Shown here in pieces: positions 56,926 to 64,000 of a stretch of 64,000 nt of DNA. The position numbers and the translations under genes are program-made. Source of the DNA: Oikopleura dioica (lineage: Eukaryota > Chordata > Appendicularia > Copelata > Oikopleuridae). The notes beneath the pieces were generated by a model. The model worked only from the letters and a program-made list of their open reading frames with translations. It had not been told where the DNA came from and ran no database searches. The first letter of the stretch is position 1. The number at the start of each line of letters is the position of its first letter. The DNA lies in NCBI GenBank assembly GCA_907165135.1, contig OU015569.1, positions 10,478,501 to 10,542,500 of the forward strand, read 5' to 3'.

Positions 56926-57927
56926 AACCTCTGAAAAACCCGTCCAGACCCTTAAAATATCAATTATTGTTGAAAAGACAATCACGCCTACTTACGATCG
57001 ACTGCCTCTTTTATAGAAATTTAGCTAGAATTTCATCCATTTTCGAGAAATCCGCGGTAATTTGTTTCATGTTAATTCGAAAACAAAATTTCTTGTATTC
57101 TTTATATTTCGCCCACCACTTATTTTGCTCATACCTGTATTTCAACCCTCCTTTGACCAACGAACCAAAACCTGCTTCAACCGACTTCTTTAAAACGTTT
57201 AAATTCTCCTTTTTTCAGACGCTAGAGGCACAAAATGAAGTCCGCTTCATGCCTATTTTGAGGAGCTGGAAGAGCTTATGAAAATGTATCCGAAGGTCGG
57301 ATGCACTTTCAACGGTGCGTGCGAAAACGAGTGCGGAATGCACTTCCTGCACAAAAAACAAATCTCCTCACTGTTGCAGCGAGATACGAAGATAAGACCG
57401 CTTGGAACAACAAAACTCCTAAAAACGGATACTTATATTTTCTTCAAACGAATCAGCAGCGTAAACATTGTTAACCTCCAACATTGTAAAAATTGGATAA
57501 ACATGACTGTAAAGAAAAAGACTAACCTTAACTGTATTTAGACTGATTATAGACATCGAATGTTTCTGCGAGTGACGGATTTTGAGGCGCTTTTCTAGCC
57601 GCTGGTTCCGATCCTTCCAAATTGCTGGCCTAGGGGAATTGGCGGCTTGGAAGCGTCGCGGAGTCCTGAAGAAGTCACAAAAGTCCGAAAGCATACGGGC
57701 GACAATTTAATCATGGCGAAAATATTTCGCCATTGCGAAGAAGTTTGAAGAGTGGCCTAGTACACTCCCGTACTTCATCAGTCAAAGCATAATGCTTGAC
57801 GATGATATTTTTACTGGAACTGTCCTGTAAACTTCTACTTATTTTCCCAAACACGGATACTTATAACGCCTTTTTTCAAATACCATTTTCGTTTCTTTAA
57901 CCAAAGTCGACTCTAGAATGAAATGAC
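56926..57927. other. Interval with a possible Cys/His-rich exon
   Basis: From an acceptor-like GAAG at 57242 a frame stays open to 57541 and reads LHAYFEELEELMKMYPKVG then CTFNGACENECGMHFLH. That has a helix followed by Cys and His spaced C-x5-C-x3-C-x3-H, resembling but not exactly matching a CCCH finger. No partner exon was found in 56950-57230. A 21-bp near-perfect hairpin (ATGGCGAAA...TTTCGCCAT) lies at 57713-57733. The rest shows nothing I can name. Confidence 0.3.
57918..57926 (+). promoter_or_regulatory. Two-codon upstream ORF before the SLC35B4 start
   Basis: ATG AAA TGA at 57918-57926 ends one base before the main ATG at 57928 and lies just after CTCTAG, a possible trans-splice acceptor. 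If present in the mature mRNA it could tune translation. Confidence 0.4.
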
Positions 57928-59562
57928 ATGGCGTCCGTGCCGCTAGCAATTTTTCTGGTGTTTCTTGGATGTGGGGCGAATGTCTTCTTCCTCGAGCATC
58001 TCATCAAAATTGACTCGACAAGGTATGCATCAACAAACTTGCACCCGTGTCGAGCTGTTTGTTTCTAGTGGACACTTGATAACTTGTGGCCAGTTTTTGT
58101 TGATCTCGTGCAAGCAGCTACTCCAGTTCGACTGGAGCAATGGGATCAAGATTCCCTTCCACCGCCATTTCCTGATCGTCGCCCTCTTCGTCTCGATCTC
58201 CGTCATCAACAACTGGGCTTTTTCGTTCGCGATTCCACTCACGTTACACATCGTCTTCCGTGCCGGCTCACTCGTCACCAACTGTCTACTTTCCAGACTT
58301 CTTCTCAATAAACGATTCTCAACGCATAAATATTTGTCTGTATTTATTATTACTGCTGGTAAGTAACTGTAGTTTTCGTGGCGTAGTCAGTAGCTAGTAG
58401 AGTGGTGCAAATCTAGGGTGAGAATTGGAAGGCCACAGAGGATTAGTGAAGAGCCTGTATCTTTTGCGTAGTCGAATAAGAGACCCGTAGCAAGGAGCAA
58501 TCAAAAGCTCATATCTTTTGCGTGAGCCCGAAAACATCTGAAGTCTGATTCAGATGATCTGGTGTGCCAGTAAGAAGTTCGTGTCTTTTTAATTTTATCT
58601 TAGTCCAGTCAAAAGTCGGTATATTTCGCGTCAATTAGATTCGTAGTTTTAGGAGTTTGGTGGCTAGCATCCATTATCAGTTAATACAAATCAACTGTCA
58701 ATTAGGAATAATTATTTGTACTCTTCAAACCGCCTCGACAAAGCCTCCCTCAACATCTTCCTCCGACGACTCGCCTCAATTATCCTTCGGCTTGTTTGTA
58801 CTCAGCATTGCTCTTATCCTGTCTTCACTTATTGGAATCGTACAGGAGAAAACAAGGTACTACAAGGACTTCTTTTTATATCGCTTTTTCCTTTCCACCG
58901 CTTTTCTGATTGCTGCATCCATAATTCGGCCTCTCAGAATCGCTGAAAGGAACATTCTTAAGAATAAGAAACGATTGTAGAAAAGAATCTGAAAAGTGTT
59001 CTAGGGACGAGTATGGGAAGCACCCGCTCGAATGTCTCTTTCTTCACCACTTCTTATCGTTGCCTATGTTTTCGTTTTTAATCGAGCCGATCAAATCTTC
59101 GGCCGCTGTTTTTTCCGCTTCAACAGCGATGGAAATCTTTGGCTTCTCCATCCCCTCGGCCTGGCTCTTCTTTGTCGGCAACTTAGCCACACAGTACATT
59201 TGTATTCGCTCAATCTTCGTCTTGACCTCTGAGTGTACCAGGTGAGCACAAAGGAAGCCTCTTTGCTAACCGATTCATCTTTAATTCTAGCTTAACTGTT
59301 ACGCTTGTTATTACGCTCCGCAAGTTCTTTTCCCTCGTCATTTCTGTAATTTACTTCAAATCAGCCTGGACCTACTGGAATTGGATAGGCACAGTTTTAG
59401 GTAACGAATAGTAATAAACCTCAAAATCGACCTAAAGAGTCTCATTCGGTCCGCTAGTAACTTGAGCTTTTAGTTTTCGGCGGCACGCTGATGTACGCTG
59501 AAGTGTTCAGCAGCTCCAAGAAAAAGAAAAGACCAGCTAAAAGTCACAAAAAGCCCCTGTAG
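57928..59562 (+). CDS. SLC35B4: UDP-xylose/UDP-GlcNAc transporter
   Basis: A Golgi/ER nucleotide-sugar antiporter supplying UDP-xylose and UDP-GlcNAc for glycan and proteoglycan synthesis. Six exons join in phase: 57928-58022, 58069-58358, 58706-58856, 59005-59241, 59291-59400, 59474-59562, giving 323 aa (human 331) with about ten hydrophobic segments. Strong family matches: FLVFLGCGANVFFLEHLIK (human AVGLVFAGCCSNVIFLE), SISVINNWAFSFAIPLTLHI, VFRAGSLVTN, GNLATQYICIRSIFVLTSEC, and SLTVTLVITLRKFFSLVIS followed by WNWIGTVLVFGGTLMYAEVF. The C-terminus is lysine-rich (KKKKRPAKSHKKPL) like the human one. Intron 58359-58705 is the longest and has degenerate repeats of a TATCTTTTGCGT-like phrase (58451, 58513). 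The next gene downstream, POGLUT2/3, also acts in ER glycosylation. Confidence 0.94.
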
Positions 59563-59836
59563 TGTTCCATCCTATCATAATTCTAGCGTAGAATATTCTA
59601 GATTACTATACAGGTGCGAAATGAAAGAAAAACGCAAGGTGTTCTGATTTTCGAATTTTCCAGTTTCCAATTTTAGTTTCTTCACTGCTCCTTTCTTATC
59701 TTGCTTTTATTTCAAACAATTTGGGTGTTTCTTATTTTGTGAATTGAATATTGAAAAACTGCTCATGGATAGTTCCTGAAAAAAATGAATAAAAAAGTAT
59801 CCAAGTCTGAAATTATTTAAGATGTTGTGTTGAACA

Positions 59837-61871
59837 ATGATTCATTTTGTGGTCCTTTTGCTTCTTGAAACTTGCGTTAGTCGCGTCTCCAGCGTCAGAT
59901 TCGATGCAGAGCATTCTCAAGTCAACTATTCGGGCATTGCCTCGGGAATCACCCTCCCAGTTTACTATTTTCAGCTCAATGTAGGTAGTAAGCAGGACGT
60001 CTTGAAATAGAGGTGAATTAGAGGACTGTGTTTCGCTTCCCAATCTTATTGAAAATTTTTAATTGACCATCTGTTACTGGTGGAGCTTTTATTCCATTTG
60101 TTGTTGAAAATGCGTAATAATTGCAGAAGATTATTGCGAGAAGACTATGAAATTAAGGGTGTTCTCTCTCAAATAGAATCTTGGTAAAAATGAGTCTTTC
60201 CAAAATTCTAGCTTTTCGACAAAAACGGCGAGCAACTAGATGAGTCGCCAGAGAACAATCCAAATGTTGAAGTATTAGGCGCCGACGGAAGCCAGATTCG
60301 ATCCAAGGTCGAACTCCTCGACACCAAAAATGGCCGCTTCATGGGTCGGATCAAGACATTCCAACTCCTCGAGAAGGTGACCATTCGAGTAACTGATGAA
60401 GATAGTGGAAAAGAATTCGGTAACTCGCGACGACGCTTTGAAAATTTGAATCACGACGAGTGTTCCTGTCCTGTTGAGATCGAGAGATTTCAAGAAGCGT
60501 TTGAGCTGGAGCATCGAGAAGACGATGTTCTCATTGGATTCGATCAGGTACAGCTTGCTTTTACTTAGAAATAGAAGTAATAACGTATGATCAGATGTCA
60601 TACGAAAGCAACAACGAGCAGATTCGAGAATATTTCGCTGCTCGTCCAAATAGTTGCGCGCTCTGCCACTATGTCATAAAAGCTGGTCGCATTTACCGCC
60701 AGTGCTACGGGAAACATGTCGGTTTCAACATGTTTTCTGATGCGACACTTATCGCGCTTTCAAGAATCGTCAAGCTGCCCGATGTGCAATTCTGGATGAA
60801 CTTGGGCGACTGGCCCCACTCGACAGTGAACAAGAAACGAAAGGAAGAACAGCTCTTTCAAATGGTTTCATGGGGATCGCATCAAGACTTCAAAGATCTC
60901 GTTGTTCCAACATACGATCTCATGGACTCTACGCTAGGTAAAGTCAACATGAATTCTCCAAAATGAACGTATTCACATGTTCGTTTTTCATAGTTAGGAT
61001 AATTTTAGAAGCTTTGTTCTTAAAAAGTACAGTGTGTACGCGGACTGATACTTCCAGTAGTAGTGGATCTAACGGATTATCTTCAGGGATGATGCATCGT
61101 CTCAGCAAGGATCAGTTCTCCGTTCAAAGTACGGGTCGCCAAACACAATGGACAGAAAAGATCGAAAAGGGCTTTTTTCGCGGCAGAGACAGTCGACAAG
61201 AGCGTCTCGATTTGGCAGAAATGTCGCAAAAGAATCCAGAGCTCATCGATGCCGCCATCACGCGATATTTCTTCTTCAAAGAAGACGAAAGCAAGTACGG
61301 ACCCAGATCGGAACACGTGCCTTTTGCTGACCATTTCAAATTCAAATACCAAAGTAAGCATAAATCATTTCTAAAGAGAATCTGAATTGAGCAAGAAACC
61401 GGTTTCCCACACAACTATTTAAGTCAACGTTGATGGGACCGTAGCGGCATATCGCCTGCCCTATCTCATTCTCGGCAATTCGGTTGTTTTAAAACAAGAG
61501 AGCGCTTACTACGAGCACTTTTACCCAAAGCTAGAGGCTTGGAAACACTTTATTCCGCTCAAAAGAGACTTGTCCGACATCGTCGAGAAGATCCAATGGG
61601 CGAAAGAAAACGACGCCGAAGTAGCTGAAATAGCAAGAGCTGCTCATCGAGTTGTAGAGAAAGAAACTGAACCGGTTAGGGTTCTTTGGAGCTGGATATC
61701 GCTGCTCAAGGTAAACTCGAAAACTTTAGAATTGCACTAGAACGTTTTGTTTAGCGCATTTCGGAGAAAATGACAGGAGAGGTCGAAATAAACGACGAAA
61801 TGGAAGAAGTGCAGATCCCAGTATCTCATAGACCCTGCTCCTGTAGTAGTAGACAACACAACGAACTGTAA
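59837..61871 (+). CDS. POGLUT2/3 (KDELC) protein O-glucosyltransferase
   Basis: An ER-resident transferase that adds glucose to EGF repeats of Notch and fibrillins. Six exons join in phase: 59837-59980, 60212-60547, 60595-60937, 61087-61353, 61424-61710, 61755-61871, giving 497 aa (human KDELC1 502). A signal peptide ([15 protein letters not shown]) is followed by a filamin-type domain (about residues 20-130; [12 protein letters not shown]). The GT90/CAP10 catalytic part follows: [44 protein letters not shown], and [20 protein letters not shown]. Next come [13 protein letters not shown] and [24 protein letters not shown]. The protein ends [11 protein letters not shown], where HNEL is a KDEL-type retrieval signal in the place of vertebrate KDEL. 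Whether it corresponds to POGLUT2 or POGLUT3 is not resolved, and the single copy may predate their split. Confidence 0.95.
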
Positions 61872-62050
61872 CTAGTAGAAGAACTGTCTACTAGAACTAA
61901 AACTAGTGTAGTACTAATTCTTATAGCTTCTGACAATTTCTGTAAGGTTACTGACTGTGCCTCTCTGTGATAAACACTGTATTGAATTAAGTCTATTTTC
62001 TTCATCAAATGGCAATTTTGTGATTCTACTTCTCGATTCTAGCGCTGATT

Positions 62051-62059
62051 TCTTTCAGA
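62051..62059 (+). promoter_or_regulatory. Likely trans-splice acceptor before HPRT
   Basis: ATTTCTTTCAG followed by a single A and the ATG at 62060. The coding part starts within two bases of a strong acceptor. Confidence 0.45.
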
Positions 62060-62960
62060 ATGAAAGTTGAGGATTTGCTGAAGAATAATGATAAGAAAGA
62101 TATTGGAATTATTGTGCCAGATGATTGGCAATCCGTCAGCTACGACTGCGATCAGTTCGCTCTCCCCAATCATTACAAGAAGGTGAGCCACAGCCATTGA
62201 GAGTTTCATCTAGTGAAATTTTGAATTGCAGTATCTCGATCGAGTAATCTTGCCGCGAGGACTCGTCCTTGATCGAACGGAAAAGCTTGGTAAGAAAAAG
62301 AAAATCTAAACAGAACCTGATCTCGCTTCTAGTTCTGGATTTGTTTCACAGTCTCGACAGATCTGTGCCCGTCGTTGCTTTGTGCGTGCTCAAGGGTGGC
62401 TTCCAGTACTTTGCGGATGTGTGCGACAATTTGAAGCGACACGCAGCGGCTCACTACCCAGAGGCGATTCAGTTCAACATGGATTTTATCCGACTCAAGT
62501 CCTACGAAGGTAGCTTTAAAGGCAAAACAGTCACTTATTTATCCATTTTACAGATGACCGTGCGAATGAGGAAGTGCAAGTAATTGGCGGTGACAACTTG
62601 GAGCATCTTCGTGGGAAGCAGGTGATCGTCGTTGAGGATATTGTCGACACTGGCAATACCATCCGAAAGCTGATGAATGTTCTTGCCAAGTATGATCCAA
62701 AGAGCGTCAAAGGTACCCCCTCTATCGTTGAAATGCGAGTTTATTCGATGATTCTAGTGGTGACGATGCTTTCAAAGCGAACGCCGCTGAATACCAGTGG
62801 CTATGTGGCTGACTTCTCGGCCTTCTCGATTCCCGTCTTTTTCGCTGTTGGATACGCCCTAGACTACAACGAGTACTTTAGAGATTTGAACCACGTCTGT
62901 GTGCTAAACGAAGAAGGCATCGAAAAATTCTCTGCCAAGAATCTTCCTACTCTTTCTTAA
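62060..62960 (+). CDS. HPRT1: Hypoxanthine-guanine phosphoribosyltransferase
   Basis: Salvages hypoxanthine and guanine to IMP and GMP using PRPP; cytosolic tetramer. Five exons join in phase: 62060-62182, 62232-62289, 62333-62509, 62554-62712, 62758-62960, giving 239 aa (human 218). Visible motifs: LPRGLVLDRTEKL, PVVALCVLKGGFQYFADV (pyrophosphate loop), IRLKSYE, the PRPP-binding VIVVEDIVDTGNTI, LLSKRTP-type VTMLSKRTP, and the purine-binding C-terminus FFAVGYALDYNEYFRDLNHV. The extra length is at the N-terminus and in a short C-terminal tail (KNLPTLS). With ADA in the same window this is the second purine-salvage enzyme, but the two lie 43 kb apart and are not a unit. Confidence 0.96.
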
Positions 62961-63225
62961 CATTTAAGTTCAAGCATCCAGACAATCCAGTGCATCTAGA
63001 CTCATTTTTATTCAAATAATTCTAGGTTAAAGTTAATATTTAATAAAAAAAAACTCATAAATGTGTCAACTCATAACTAAATATCTCATCCTGTCCAACT
63101 CAACAACAAACAGTAACTTACGCTCTTACTTAACTAAAAACACACCCAAAACTCACCAATTAACTTGTGCTTCGTTAGATTTGGGATAAGTCGTTGTCGT
63201 CTTCAAATACAAAATCAGAAAAAAC

Positions 63226-64000
63226 ATGTCTGTGCCTGCCCTTGTGGATGAACTGCGCCAGATGTGCAAGAGCAGGCAGATAGAGGAATTTTGGAAAAGA
63301 TGCGGAGAGTTGAGCGCGATTTGGACAGAGGAGGGGAAAAGACCAGCTTCAGATCAAGTACGCTTCGTATTAATAATCGTTTTTGTAAAAAACTTTTAGG
63401 CTATTCACTCAGTTATCGGCCAGTTGGACTCGATCCTCGCTGAGAACAATGCAGACAACAGTTACTGCCTTGTAAGCCTGGCGATATTGATGATCAGAAG
63501 TAACCTCGAAAAAGATATAAAAGAAAAAGGCGATCATGAGAGGCAATTGCAATCCTGCGAGTTTTACCTAAACCAAATTGAATCATTTATCAACGGAAGT
63601 GCACAACTCGAAGGTTTTTCCCCTCCACTGAATCGACGAAAAGTAAGTTTACATCGTCGTTCTTGATTTCAAACGGATTTACAAGGCGATGGTGTCCAAT
63701 CTCAGCCTCTTACTGGAGCAAATCCGCGATCTTCTCTTCCTCAACATTGATAGGTCTCTGGAACTTGTTGAAAGAGCCCTAGAGTGGGCCCAGACGAACG
63801 CTAGCGAGATTACTCCCTTTCACACCCATCTCTGCGTCCTTTCACTCAAGGTACATTACTCGCAAGCAACTCGATAAACATAGATGATTAAGGGCGGCCG
63901 GTGGAGCGTGATCCTTCCACATCTTAAACACAGCCTCTTTGAAATCAGCGAAGGTTTCTCGAAACCAGAATCATTCATTTTATTCTTCTACTACGGCGCT
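63226..64000 (+). CDS. Helical protein, unrecognised, cut by window end
   Basis: Exons 63226-63357, 63400-63642, 63686-63850 and 63884 to the window edge are in phase, at least 219 aa. The start MSVPALVDELRQMCK follows an AG at 63218-63219 by six bases. The sequence is all-helical, with leucine-rich amphipathic repeats (LVSLAILMIRSNLEKD; VSNLSLLLEQIRDLLFLN; LCVLSLKMIKGGRW) suggestive of an alpha-solenoid or TPR-like scaffold. I do not recognise the family. The introns are short (42, 43 and 33 nt). Confidence 0.75.

Overview
This is a compact animal genome whose features fit an appendicularian tunicate (Oikopleura-like). Genes carry many short introns, often 40-60 nt. Several introns can only be joined in frame by using GA-AG or GC-AG borders. 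Several start codons sit a few bases after a polypyrimidine-AG, as expected for spliced-leader trans-splicing. Every protein I recognise is an animal housekeeping or cell-biology gene. No bacterial, CRISPR, rRNA or tRNA features were found. The species call is inference from gene architecture, not from a marker gene. Exon borders were placed by hand, by joining reading frames that stay in phase and agree with remembered family sequences.

Layout. 8-12833 (-): rootletin/CROCC, 20 exons, apparently complete but with one break in frame. 13245-15517 (-): an IRG-like dynamin-related GTPase. 17458-19589 (+): adenosine deaminase, converging on an SLC38-type amino-acid transporter (20036-21958, -). 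24671-26018 (-): a CIP/KIP CDK inhibitor (CDKN1-like) with a PIP-degron-like motif. 26.0-34.4 kb: gene-poor, holding inverted-repeat elements and a telomere-like tract. 34.4-45.1 kb: small, poorly recognisable genes, namely a 213-aa coiled-coil protein, a tail-anchored coiled-coil protein, an acidic nuclear-type protein with a relic second copy of its last exon nearby, a basic disordered protein, a single-pass membrane protein and a small acidic/basic ORF. 46.4-48.9 kb (+): galactose 3-O-sulfotransferase (GAL3ST) family.

49.8-55.6 kb (-): O-GlcNAcase (OGA) directly downstream of mitochondrial ribosomal protein S30/mL65, 138 bp apart, a possible dicistronic unit. 55.9-56.9 kb (+): two tandem DPY30-domain genes. 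57.9-64.0 kb (+), head to tail: SLC35B4-type nucleotide-sugar transporter, POGLUT2/3 (KDELC) protein glucosyltransferase, HPRT, and an unrecognised gene cut by the window end.

Themes. Purine salvage is represented twice (ADA and HPRT). Glycan and sulfation biology is represented four times (GAL3ST, OGA, SLC35B4, POGLUT). Between genes and inside introns lie several families of short non-coding inverted-repeat elements (MITE/fold-back type) that share end sequences. Two otherwise intact genes (CROCC, MRPS30) each contain a single-base frame discrepancy, which looks more like sequence error than biology.
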